Below are positions 7,009 to 14,320 of a stretch of DNA of 33,337 nt, one piece after another. Each line of letters starts with the position of its first letter. Position 1 is the first letter of the stretch. The notes under the pieces are model-generated. The model was not told the origin of the DNA and searched no databases. It saw only the letters and a list, made by a program, of their open reading frames with translations. The stretch spans positions 1 through 33,337 of the forward strand of contig LSKJ01000208.1 of assembly GCA_001557035.1 (NCBI GenBank), written 5' to 3'. The stretch comes from Rhodospirillaceae bacterium CCH5-H10. GTDB taxonomy: Bacteria; Pseudomonadota; Alphaproteobacteria; Reyranellales; Reyranellaceae. Both the position numbers and the translations under genes were made by a program.

Positions 7009-7860
7009 GTGTCCAATCAGCGTATCATCTCCTGGCTGAGGCTCGCGACGCTGGTCGCCCTCTGCCTGCCCGCCCTCGATCTCGCCTGGCGCTGGTACAC
7101 GGGCGACCTCGATCCGCGCCCCGTGACCCTCGCCACGCATGCCACCGGCGACTGGGCGGTCGTGTTCCTGCTGGTTTCGCTGGCGCTGACACCGGCCCGC
7201 GTGATCTTCGACTGGTCGCCCCTCATCCACATAAGGCGGCGCGTCGGCGTCGCGGCCGCGCTCTATGCCACAGCCCATCTTCTGATCTACGTCCTCGACC
7301 AGAAATGGGACCTGGTCGTCGTCGCCACGGAGATCGTGAAGCGGTTCTATCTCACCATCGGCTTCGTATCCCTGCTGGCGCTCGTCGCACTCGCGATCAC
7401 CTCGACCAACGGCTGGCAGAAGAAGCTAAAGCGCAACTGGAAGCGCCTGCACTGGATGGTCTATCCCGCGGTCGCGCTGGCGATCCTGCACTTCTTCATC
7501 CAGTCCAAGGTGAAGATCGGCGAAGCGGCCTTCTCGGCCGGGCTTTTCGCGTGGCTGATGCTGTGGCGCCTGCTGCCGGTGCGCCTTCGTGCGAGCTTCG
7601 CCGGCCTCTTCCTGCTCGCCGCCGGCGCCACGCTGATCACCGTCGCCTTCGAGGCCTCATGGTATGGGCTGGTGAACAAGATCGACCCGCTGCGCGTGCT
7701 GGCCGCCAATCTCGATCCCGAACTGGTGCCGCGGCCGGCGCAGAAGGTGCTGGCCGTCTCGCTGCTGGTAATCCTGCTGGTGGCACTCCGGCGCGGCCTC
7801 GCCGCGGCGAGCCGGCTCTGGACGCAGCGCTATATCCGGCGGACTATATCGACTTCCTGA
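7009..7860 (+). CDS. msrQ: MsrQ-like haem-binding membrane protein (ferric-reductase-like transmembrane domain)
   Basis: A 283-residue polytopic membrane protein. The central part matches MsrQ well: RRRVGVAAALYATAHLLIYV (76-95), KRFYLTIGF (111-119), AITSTNGW (129-136) and WKRLHWMVYPAVALAILHFF (144-163). Histidines H44, H90, H148 and H161 are the likely haem ligands. MsrQ passes quinone-derived electrons to the periplasmic molybdoenzyme MsrP, which repairs oxidised methionine. MsrP is not in this window, so the function may differ. The protein is longer than typical MsrQ (about 200 residues) because of a C-terminal extension with about two extra hydrophobic segments. The start is GTG, with AGGG 7 nt upstream. 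It is 13 bp before modB, suggesting one transcript. Confidence 0.75.
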   Translation: MSNQRIISWLRLATLVALCLPALDLAWRWYTGDLDPRPVTLATHATGDWAVVFLLVSLALTPARVIFDWSPLIHIRRRVGVAAALYATAHLLIYVLDQKWDLVVVATEIVKRFYLTIGFVSLLALVALAITSTNGWQKKLKRNWKRLHWMVYPAVALAILHFFIQSKVKIGEAAFSAGLFAWLMLWRLLPVRLRASFAGLFLLAAGATLITVAFEASWYGLVNKIDPLRVLAANLDPELVPRPAQKVLAVSLLVILLVALRRGLAAASRLWTQRYIRRTISTS

Positions 7861-7873
7861 CCGGGAAGAGGGC

Positions 7874-8560
7874 ATGACTGCGGAAGAATGGACGGCCGTA
7901 CGGCTGAGCCTCCTGATCGCCACGACAGCGACGATCTTCAGCCTGCCGCTCGGCATCGCCATCGCCTGGCTGCTGGCGCGCGGTCGCTTCTGGGGCAAGA
8001 GCGTACTCGACACGCTGGTCCACCTGCCGCTGATCATGCCGCCGGTCGTCACCGGCTACCTGCTGCTGCTCTCGTTCGGCCGGCGTGGACCGATCGGCTC
8101 GTTCCTGGCGGACGAGTTCGGCATCGTCTTCTCCTTTCGCTGGACCGGCGCGGCGCTCGCCTGCGCGGTGATGGGCTTTCCCCTGATGGTGCGCGCCATC
8201 CGTCTCTCCATCGAGGCGGTCGACCAGCGCCTCGAGGCCGCAGCGGGCACGCTGGGTGCCAATCGTCTCTGGGTGTTTGCCACCATCACCCTGCCGCTCT
8301 GCCTGCCCGGCATCCTCGCGGGCGCGATCCTGGCCTTCGCCAAGTCGATGGGCGAGTTCGGCGCCACCATCACCTTCGTGTCCAACATTCCCGGCGAGAC
8401 GCAGACACTGCCCACCCTGATCTATGCGCTGACCCAGGTGCCGGGCGGCGACGCCGCCGCGATGCGCCTCACCCTGGTCTCGATCGCGATTTCCATGCTG
8501 GCGCTGCTCGGCTCCGAGCTGCTGGCCAAACGCATTGGCGCACGGCGGCAGACGGCATGA
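7874..8560 (+). CDS. modB: Molybdate ABC transporter permease ModB
   Basis: A 228-residue inner-membrane permease with about five transmembrane helices and the permease signature EAAAGTLGANRLWVFATITL (121-140), which docks with the ATPase. HLPLIMPPVVTGY (50-62) and AKSMGEFGATITFVSN are characteristic of the ModB/CysT group, with the MGEFGAT element particularly typical of ModB. It transports molybdate with ModC and a periplasmic ModA. GAAGAGGGC directly before the ATG is the ribosome site. The stop overlaps the modC start in an ATGA. ModA is not visible, so the binding protein must be elsewhere or shared. Tungstate or a related oxyanion remains an alternative substrate. Confidence 0.9.
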   Translation: MTAEEWTAVRLSLLIATTATIFSLPLGIAIAWLLARGRFWGKSVLDTLVHLPLIMPPVVTGYLLLLSFGRRGPIGSFLADEFGIVFSFRWTGAALACAVMGFPLMVRAIRLSIEAVDQRLEAAAGTLGANRLWVFATITLPLCLPGILAGAILAFAKSMGEFGATITFVSNIPGETQTLPTLIYALTQVPGGDAAAMRLTLVSIAISMLALLGSELLAKRIGARRQTA

Positions 8561-9618
8561 GCCTCGACGTCGACGTCGACCACAGGCGCGGCAGCTTCCA
8601 TCTCCGGGCGCGTTTCACCGCCGCGCCCGGACTGACGGCTTTGTTCGGCCGCTCGGGCTCGGGCAAGACCAGCCTGGTCAGCATCGTCGGTGGCCTGATC
8701 CGGCCCGATCGCGGCCGCGTCTCGGTGGACGGCCAGACGCTCGTCGACACCGAAAGCGGCGTCTTCGTGAAGCCGCACAAGCGGCGCATCGGCTACGTCT
8801 TCCAGGACAGCCGCCTCTTTCCGCACCTCAGCGTGCGGCGGAACCTGCTCTACGGGCGCTGGTTCGCGCGCGGCAGCGGCGGGGCGGCGGCCGATCTCGG
8901 CGCCGTGGTCGAGCTGTTAGGAATTGGCCATCTGCTGGAGCGTAATCCCGAATCCCTGTCGGGCGGCGAGAAGCAGCGCGTCGCGATCGGCCGTGCCCTG
9001 CTGGCCAGGCCGCGGCTGGTGCTGATGGACGAGCCGCTCGCCTCGCTCGACGAATCGCGCCGCGCCGAGATCCTTCCCTACATCGAGCGACTGCGCGACG
9101 AGGCCGGCGTGCCGATCCTCTATGTCAGCCATTCGGTCGCCGAGGTGGCGCGGCTGGCGACGACCGTCGTCATCATGACCGAAGGCAAGGTGACGGCGGT
9201 GGGCCCGGTGCTCGACATCCTGCCGCTTGCCGACGCCAACGACGGCGGCGCGGTCCTCGATGCGACGGTGAGCCGCCATGACGAGACCTTCCATCTCTCG
9301 GTGCTGCAGAGCGTAGCCGGCGAACTGCAGGTCCCGCGCCTCAACGCCGCCGTCGGCGCTCATGTCCGCGCCTACATCCGCGCCCGCGACGTGATGCTGA
9401 GCCTGAAGCCGCCCGAGGACATCAGCGCGCTCAACGTGCTGGCGGGGCGGATCGCCTCCATCACGGCAACCGGCGGCGCGCAGGCCGATATCCGCCTGGA
9501 CTGCAACGGCGCCGTTCTGATGGCCCGCTTGACCGCGAAATCGGTCGACCGCCTGGCCCTGGCCCCCGGTCGGCCGGTCTATGCCGTCGTCAAGAGCGTG
9601 TCATTCGAACGCAGTTAA
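8557..9618 (+). CDS. modC: Molybdate ABC transporter ATP-binding protein ModC
   Basis: A 353-residue ATPase starting at the ATG that overlaps the modB stop; the open frame extends far upstream inside modB but is not coding there. Motifs are Walker A GRSGSGKT (31-38), the Q-loop at Q83, signature LSGGEKQR (134-141), Walker B LVLMDEP (154-160), and the H-loop H192. The region after about 230 (from ILPLADANDGGAVLDATV) is the C-terminal molybdate-binding Mop/TOBE-type regulatory domain expected in ModC, with the IRARDVML element near 273. It powers molybdate uptake with ModB. The last codons lie in a 14-bp palindrome spanning the TAA stop. Confidence 0.9.
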   Translation: MSLDVDVDHRRGSFHLRARFTAAPGLTALFGRSGSGKTSLVSIVGGLIRPDRGRVSVDGQTLVDTESGVFVKPHKRRIGYVFQDSRLFPHLSVRRNLLYGRWFARGSGGAAADLGAVVELLGIGHLLERNPESLSGGEKQRVAIGRALLARPRLVLMDEPLASLDESRRAEILPYIERLRDEAGVPILYVSHSVAEVARLATTVVIMTEGKVTAVGPVLDILPLADANDGGAVLDATVSRHDETFHLSVLQSVAGELQVPRLNAAVGAHVRAYIRARDVMLSLKPPEDISALNVLAGRIASITATGGAQADIRLDCNGAVLMARLTAKSVDRLALAPGRPVYAVVKSVSFERS

Positions 9619-9648
9619 CTGCGCTAGAGTGCGGCCGGGCATCCGGCC
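9610..9648. repeat. Two adjacent inverted repeats after modC
   Basis: CGCAGTTAACTGCG (9610-9623) is a perfect 14-bp palindrome that contains the modC stop codon TAA. Ten bases later comes a hairpin GGCCGG-GCAT-CCGGCC (9633-9648). Neither is followed by a T-run. They fill much of the 55-bp gap before the FMN glutamate-synthase-like gene and could be a weak terminator, a processing site or a regulator site for that gene. Confidence 0.35.
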
Positions 9649-9673
9649 CGCCAATGAAGCCTGAGGAAACAGA

Positions 9674-11296
9674 ATGAAATCGATGCCGCTGCCGCTCTCG
9701 CCGCGATTCATCACCTGGACGCTGGCGACGTTCTTCGCCGTCCTGCTGGGCCTCGCCTGGGCTTTCGATCCCAAATCGTGGTGGATCGGCGTCGGCTTCG
9801 CCATCGCCCTGTTCCTGACTCTCGTCGGCTTCTTCGACTATTACCAGACCCGGCACGCGGTCCTGCGCAACTACCCCATCGCCGCGCACCTGCGCTTCAT
9901 CTTCGAGGCGATCCGCCCCGAGATGCGCCAGTACTTCTTCGAGGGCGAGAAGGACGGCACGCCCTTCCCCCGCGACCGGCGCGCGATCGTCTATCAGCGC
10001 GCCAAGATGATGCTCGACGTCCGCCCGTTCGGCACCAACTACGAAGTCTACTCGGAGGGCTACGAGTGGATGACGCACTCGATCTCGCCCACGCCGGTCA
10101 GCAAGGAGCCGTTCCGCATCACCATCGGCGGGCCCGACTGCACGCAGCCCTACTCCGCGTCGATCTTCAACATCTCGGCCATGAGCTTCGGGGCGCTCAG
10201 CGCCAACGCCATCCGGGCGCTGAACGGCGGCGCCAAGCTCGGTGGCTTCGCGCACGACACCGGCGAGGGCGGCTACAGCCCCTATCACCGCGAAGGCGGC
10301 GGCGACATCATCTGGGAGATCGGCTCCGGCTATTTCGGCGCGCGCAACGCCGACGGCACCTTCTCCGCCGAGAAGTTTGCCGCGGGGGCCGCCAACCCGC
10401 AGGTCAAGATGGTCGAGCTGAAGCTCAGCCAGGGCGCCAAGCCCGGGCATGGCGGCGTGCTGCCGGCGCCCAAGGTCAGCGAGGAGATCGCGCTGACGCG
10501 CGGCGTGCCGGTCGGCGAGGACTGCATCTCGCCCTCGCACCACACGGCCTTCTCCACGCCCATCGAGATGATGAAGTTCATCGCCGAGATGCGCCGCCTC
10601 TCGGGCGGCAAGCCGGCCGGCTTCAAGCTCTGCGTCGGCCACGAATGGGAGTTCATGGCGATCTGCAAGGCGATGCTGGAGACGGGGATCTATCCCGACT
10701 TCATCGTCGTCGACGGCAAGGAAGGCGGCACCGGCGCGGCCCCGATGGAGTTCCTCGACCATGTCGGCAAGCCGATGCGGCAGGGCCTGCACATCGTTCA
10801 CAACGCCATGGTGGGCATCGGCGCCCGCCACCGCATCAAGATCGGCGTGGCCGGCAAGATCATCACCGCCTTCGACATCATCCGGGCGATGGCGCTGGGC
10901 GCCGACTGGTGCAACTCCGCGCGCGGCTTCATGTTCGCCGTGGGCTGCATCCAGTCACAGTCGTGCCACACCGACCGCTGCCCGACCGGCGTCGCGACGC
11001 AAGACCCGACGCGCCAGCGGGCGCTGGTCGTGCCCGACAAGATGGAGCGCGTGGTGAACTTCCACCGCGCCACGCTGCATGAGCTCGCCGAGCTGACCGC
11101 CGCGGCGGGCCTCGAGCATCCGACCGACTTCAAGCCGGTCCACATCTCCCGCCGCGTCTCGTCGAGCGAGGTCAAGACCTTCGCCGACCTGTTCCCGGCG
11201 CTGGAAGACGGGGAGCTGGTATCGGGCACCAGCAACCCGCGCTGGCGGAAGGCCTGGGACATGGCGCACGCCAATTCGTTCCGCGCGACGGCCTGA
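9674..11296 (+). CDS. Membrane-anchored FMN-binding glutamate synthase family protein
   Basis: A 540-residue protein consisting of a hydrophobic N terminus with two transmembrane helices (about 14-32 and 36-55), followed by the FMN/Fe-S synthase domain of GltB. Visible elements are SAMSFGALSANAIRALNGGA, HDTGEGGYSPYH, GQ/GAKPGHGG-type loop residues (LSQGAKPGHGGVLP), VDGKEGGTGAAP, and the 3Fe-4S cysteines C425, C431 and C436. It lacks the glutamine amidotransferase and GXGXG domains of true glutamate synthase. Stand-alone, membrane-tethered versions are widespread but poorly characterised; electron donor and substrate are unknown. TGAGGAAACAG precedes the ATG. The aminotransferase downstream is separated by 67 bp containing a strong inverted repeat. 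Confidence 0.88.
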   Translation: MKSMPLPLSPRFITWTLATFFAVLLGLAWAFDPKSWWIGVGFAIALFLTLVGFFDYYQTRHAVLRNYPIAAHLRFIFEAIRPEMRQYFFEGEKDGTPFPRDRRAIVYQRAKMMLDVRPFGTNYEVYSEGYEWMTHSISPTPVSKEPFRITIGGPDCTQPYSASIFNISAMSFGALSANAIRALNGGAKLGGFAHDTGEGGYSPYHREGGGDIIWEIGSGYFGARNADGTFSAEKFAAGAANPQVKMVELKLSQGAKPGHGGVLPAPKVSEEIALTRGVPVGEDCISPSHHTAFSTPIEMMKFIAEMRRLSGGKPAGFKLCVGHEWEFMAICKAMLETGIYPDFIVVDGKEGGTGAAPMEFLDHVGKPMRQGLHIVHNAMVGIGARHRIKIGVAGKIITAFDIIRAMALGADWCNSARGFMFAVGCIQSQSCHTDRCPTGVATQDPTRQRALVVPDKMERVVNFHRATLHELAELTAAAGLEHPTDFKPVHISRRVSSSEVKTFADLFPALEDGELVSGTSNPRWRKAWDMAHANSFRATA

Positions 11297-11321
11297 TCGG
11301 AGCAAATCTGTTGCGAATCCC

Positions 11322-11353
11322 CTTTGGTTGGCCCAGCAATTGGCCAACCAAAG
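11322..11353. promoter_or_regulatory. Perfect 12-bp inverted repeat abutting the aminotransferase ribosome-binding site
   Basis: CTTTGGTTGGCC (11322-11333) and GGCCAACCAAAG (11342-11353) are exact complements around an 8-nt spacer. The Shine-Dalgarno AGAGGAAA begins at the foot of the right arm. After one C-A mismatch, the upstream TCC (11318-11320) could pair with GGA (11355-11357) and so bury the ribosome site. The same dyad could be an operator for a GntR/FadR-like regulator, whose sites contain TTGGTNNNACCAA-type half-sites, or a terminator for the preceding gene, although there is no T-run. Confidence 0.55.
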
Positions 11354-11363
11354 AGGAAACACC

Positions 11364-12596
11364 ATGACCGCTCCGTTCGATTTCGCGCCGCTGCTGGCGC
11401 CCGGCACGCCCGCCCCCGCCGCCAAGTGGAACGGCTTCCCGAAGTACAATTTCATCGGCGGCCACAACGACGCGGCCAACGTGCCCGTCCAGGCGCTGAT
11501 CGACGCGGCGACCGCGGTGCTGAAGCGCGAGGGCGCGACGCTCGCGACCTACGGCCTGAACAGCGGCCCGCTGGGCTACAAGCCGCTGCGCGAGTTCCTC
11601 TCGGCCAAACTCAAGGACCATGCCGGCATCGAGTGCGCGTCGGACGAGATCCTGATCACCTCGGGCTCGATGCAGGGTCTCGACCTGATCAACAGCCTGC
11701 TGGTGACCCGGGGCGACACCGTCATCATCGAGCAGGAGACCTATGGCGGCGCGCTCACCAAGCTGAACAAGCTGGGCGCCAACGTGGTCGGCATCCCGCT
11801 CGACCATGAGGGCCTGCGCCTCGACGTGCTGAAGCAGAAGCTCGAGGAACTGAAGCAGAAGGGCATCAAGCCCAAGTACATCTACACGATCCCGACGGTG
11901 CAGAACCCGACCGGCGCGATCATGGGCGAGGCGCGCCGCGCCGAACTGCTGAAGATCGCCGCCGAGTACGGCGTCATGATCTTCGAGGACGAGTGTTATT
12001 CCGACCTGATCTGGAGCGGCAAGCGCCCGCGCTCGCTCTACGCCATGGCCAAGGGCGAAGGCGTCATCTTCATCGGCTCCTTCTCCAAGTCGATCGCGCC
12101 GGCGCTGCGGGTCGGCTACATCGTCGCCAAGTGGGAAATCCTCGGCCGCATCCTCGGCCTGAAGCAGGATGCGGGCTCGGGCGCGCTGGAGCAGATGGTT
12201 CTGGCCGAATTCTGCACGCAGCACTTCGCGGCCCACGTGCCGAAGCTCAACAAGACCCTGTCGGCCAAGCTGCAGACGCTGCGGGAAGCGCTGGCCGAGC
12301 AGTTCGGCACCGACGCCGAGTTCGGCGATCCCGAGGGCGGCATCTATCTCTGGATCAAGCTGCCCGACCAGGTCGACACGACCAAGCTCGCACAGGCGGC
12401 ACTGGCTGCCGGCGTGTCGCTCAATCCCGGCCAGGAATGGTCGACCAACAAGGAATATGCCCGCTCGCGTCTGCGGCTCTGCTTCGCCAACCCCGAGCCC
12501 GAGACGATCCGCAAGGGCGTCGAGGTCCTGGCCGACGTCTGCCGCCGCGAATTCGGCGTGCCGCTGCGCTCGGCCAACGTCGAGAAGAAGGGCTGA
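11364..12596 (+). CDS. PLP-dependent aminotransferase, fold type I (2-aminoadipate/aromatic type)
   Basis: A 410-residue class I/II aminotransferase of normal length. PLP-site features are the Schiff-base K242 in GSFSKSIAPALRVGYI, the IPTVQNPTG motif with the Asn that contacts the cofactor ring, and EDECYSDLIW with the Asp-x-x-Tyr pair. SGSMQGLDLI marks the phosphate-binding loop, and the C-terminal RLRLCFANP contains the substrate-carboxylate Arg. The sequence resembles the MocR-related/LysN-like 2-aminoadipate or valine-pyruvate group; the amino-acid substrate is not resolved. The start at 11364 is chosen for AGAGGAAAC upstream over an in-frame ATG at 11328, which lies inside the inverted repeat. 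It converges with the VOC gene, with only 10 bp between the stops. Confidence 0.9.
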   Translation: MTAPFDFAPLLAPGTPAPAAKWNGFPKYNFIGGHNDAANVPVQALIDAATAVLKREGATLATYGLNSGPLGYKPLREFLSAKLKDHAGIECASDEILITSGSMQGLDLINSLLVTRGDTVIIEQETYGGALTKLNKLGANVVGIPLDHEGLRLDVLKQKLEELKQKGIKPKYIYTIPTVQNPTGAIMGEARRAELLKIAAEYGVMIFEDECYSDLIWSGKRPRSLYAMAKGEGVIFIGSFSKSIAPALRVGYIVAKWEILGRILGLKQDAGSGALEQMVLAEFCTQHFAAHVPKLNKTLSAKLQTLREALAEQFGTDAEFGDPEGGIYLWIKLPDQVDTTKLAQAALAAGVSLNPGQEWSTNKEYARSRLRLCFANPEPETIRKGVEVLADVCRREFGVPLRSANVEKKG

Positions 12597-12606
12597 CCCG
12601 CAAGAG

Positions 12607-13038
12607 TCAGCCGACCATCACCATCCACGAGACGCCGTACTTGTCGGCGACCATGCCGAATTTCGGCGAAAAGAAGGTCTTGCCGAGCGGCATCTGGACC
12701 TGACCGCCGGCGGCCAGGGCTGCGAACTTCTTGTCGGCTTCCGCCTCGGTCTTGACCGTCATGGCGAGCGAGATGCCCTGGAAGTTGGGCTTGCCCTGGC
12801 ACATGCCGTCGGACGCCATGATCATCGCATCACCGACCGTGAAGGAGGCATGCATGATCTTCTCGGCCATCGCTGCTGTCTGTTCGGGCCCGGCGCAGCC
12901 CGGTTCGCCGGCCTGCGGCGGCTCGGGATTCTCCTTGAACCGCATCATCATGTCGACCTTGGCGTCGAGCGCCTGCTTGTAGAACTCCAGCGCTTCCTCA
13001 CACTTGCCGTCGAAGAACAGGTAGGGTTGAACCGTCAT
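12607..13038 (-). CDS. VOC family protein (PhnB-like)
   Basis: A 143-residue PhnB/glyoxalase-like protein. The opening MTVQPYLFFDGKCEEALEFY is the diagnostic motif, followed by MHASFTVGDAMIMASDG, the GISLAMTV strand, and the C-terminal FGMVADKYGVSWMV ending. The fold is a paired beta-alpha-beta-beta-beta module found in metal-dependent and non-catalytic members; no activity can be assigned. GAGGAGAGAG lies just before the ATG. It is the third gene of the minus-strand SRPBCC-YceI-VOC set, 14 bp after the YceI stop. The three proteins are all small ligand-binding folds, which suggests a shared stress or small-molecule role, but this is inference only. Confidence 0.9.
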   Translation of the reverse strand: MTVQPYLFFDGKCEEALEFYKQALDAKVDMMMRFKENPEPPQAGEPGCAGPEQTAAMAEKIMHASFTVGDAMIMASDGMCQGKPNFQGISLAMTVKTEAEADKKFAALAAGGQVQMPLGKTFFSPKFGMVADKYGVSWMVMVG

Positions 13039-13052
13039 GTCTCTCTCCTCGC

Positions 13053-13676
13053 TTACGGATTCTTCTCGAACTCGGTGTCGATCTGGATCTGGATGGGATC
13101 GGTGAAGAACGGCGGCATGCCGTAGTCCTGCGGGTTGATCGTCGCGACGGCGTGGACGCCGATGCGCGGCTTGCCGCCGAAGCCCTTGCCCGCACCGCCC
13201 AGCTCGACATCGAAGGTGACGGGCCTGGTCTTGCCCATCAGCGTGAACTGGCCCTCGACCTTGCCGCGCGTCTTGTCGGTCGGCTTGAACGCGGTCGACA
13301 CGAAGGTCGCCTGCGGGAAGGCCTTCGCCTTGAGGAAACCGTCACCGGTCAGTTCCTCGGCGAAGCCCTTCACGTTGGTCGTGATCGAAGCGACATCGAC
13401 GGTGGCCGAGAGCTGGGACTTCCCGATCGCCGCCGGATCCCAGGTGAGCGAACCCTTCACGCGATCGAAGCGGAAGACGCTCTGCGAATAGCCGAGATGG
13501 GAAACGCGGACGATGACCGCCGTGTGCGCCTCGTCGAGCGCATAGGCGCCGGCCGTCGCCAGCGCGATGTCGCGCTCCGCGGCGAACACGCCGGGCGGCA
13601 AGGCCGCTTGGGCAAGGGCCGGTATCGGCGCGGCCATCGCCAGGACGACGGCAAGAGGACGCACTGCGCTGAGCAT
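13053..13676 (-). CDS. YceI family periplasmic protein
   Basis: A 207-residue exported YceI-like lipocalin-fold protein. The signal peptide is clear (MLSAVRPLAVVLAMAAPIPA, cleavage near AQA at about 22-24). The mature domain has YALDEAHTAVIVRVSHLGYS, then FDRVKGSLTWDP, VDVASITTN, FLKAKAFPQATFVS, FTLMGKTRPVTFDVEL and a C-terminal FTDPIQIQIDTEFEKNP. These match the YceI pattern of an isoprenoid-binding beta-barrel. The ATG at 13676 is preferred over TTG 13679 because GAGGAGAAG sits 3-4 nt before it. It follows the SRPBCC gene by 22 bp and precedes the VOC gene by 14 bp, so the three are one transcript. Confidence 0.92.
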   Translation of the reverse strand: MLSAVRPLAVVLAMAAPIPALAQAALPPGVFAAERDIALATAGAYALDEAHTAVIVRVSHLGYSQSVFRFDRVKGSLTWDPAAIGKSQLSATVDVASITTNVKGFAEELTGDGFLKAKAFPQATFVSTAFKPTDKTRGKVEGQFTLMGKTRPVTFDVELGGAGKGFGGKPRIGVHAVATINPQDYGMPPFFTDPIQIQIDTEFEKNP

Positions 13677-13698
13677 CAACTTCTCCTCGAGACCGAGA

Positions 13699-14235
13699 CT
13701 ACTTCTCGACGATGGTCTTCAGCTTCGCGAGACCGGCCGCGAAATCCCGGCCGATCATGTCGTCCATGTCCATGAACGTGCCGATCAGCTTGGTCATGAA
13801 CGTGCTGGGACCGTACATCGCCCAGGTTACAATCGTCTGGCTGCCCTTGGGTTCCACCGTGAGTTCGGCGGTGTTGTGACCTTCGAAGGGCTTCAGGAAA
13901 TCGAGCTTGATGACGACCTTCTGGGCCGGCTTCGAGTCGAGGATCTCCATGCGACCCGCGCCGACATTCTTGTTGCCGTCCCATTCGTAAACGGCGCCCT
14001 TGCCGCTCTCCGCACCGCTATAGGTGCGCTTCATCGCGGGATCGCGGCCCTCATACGGCGACCATTCGGCCCAGCGCTTCAGCCCCTCGAGATAGGGGAA
14101 GATCTTCTCCGGCGGCGCGTTCATCGCCGTCGAGCGCTCGACGCGGAAGGAATCGGGCTTGGTCGAGGCATAGATCAGGATCGCCCCGACAGCCACGACG
14201 ACGACCGCGCCGACGATGGCCAGGATCTTGAGCAT
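13699..14235 (-). CDS. SRPBCC family protein with N-terminal membrane anchor
   Basis: A 178-residue protein with a hydrophobic helix at residues 2-22 (LKILAIVGAVVVVAVGAILI) and a START/Bet v1-like domain. The domain begins SFRVERSTAMNAPPEKIFPYL and contains WAEWSPYEGRDPAMKRTYSG and VYEWDGNKNVGAGRMEI. It ends with a long helix (DMDDMIGRDFAAGLAKLKTIVEK). This is the polyketide-cyclase-like SRPBCC subgroup, which binds hydrophobic ligands in a cavity. The ligand is unknown. The helix could be a signal anchor, placing the domain in the periplasm like the following YceI protein. GAGG lies 5 nt before the ATG. It is first in its operon, with a TetR-type palindrome in its leader. Confidence 0.88.
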   Translation of the reverse strand: MLKILAIVGAVVVVAVGAILIYASTKPDSFRVERSTAMNAPPEKIFPYLEGLKRWAEWSPYEGRDPAMKRTYSGAESGKGAVYEWDGNKNVGAGRMEILDSKPAQKVVIKLDFLKPFEGHNTAELTVEPKGSQTIVTWAMYGPSTFMTKLIGTFMDMDDMIGRDFAAGLAKLKTIVEK

Positions 14236-14256
14236 GAGCGCCTCGTCGTCCTTTAA

Positions 14257-14272
14257 TTAACCGTTCGGTTAA
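14257..14272. promoter_or_regulatory. TetR-type operator palindrome upstream of the SRPBCC-YceI-VOC operon
   Basis: TTAACCGTTCGGTTAA is a perfect palindrome with 7-bp arms around TT. It sits 22 bp upstream of the SRPBCC start, in an AT-rich island (TTTAATTAA on one side, AAAATTA on the other) that contrasts with the GC-rich surroundings and probably contains the promoter. ACCG-N2-CGGT cores are typical of TetR-family operators. No tetR gene is present in the window, so the repressor would act from elsewhere. Confidence 0.6.
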
Positions 14273-14320
14273 AATTAGGCCGATCGGGCGACGAGCGTCA
14301 ACCGGGACCGCGCCGGCGTG

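Noticed and set aside
7888..8556. N-terminal extension of modC upstream of 8557
   Set aside because: The frame is open inside modB but out of frame with it and encodes no transporter motif. The ATGA overlap is a better start.
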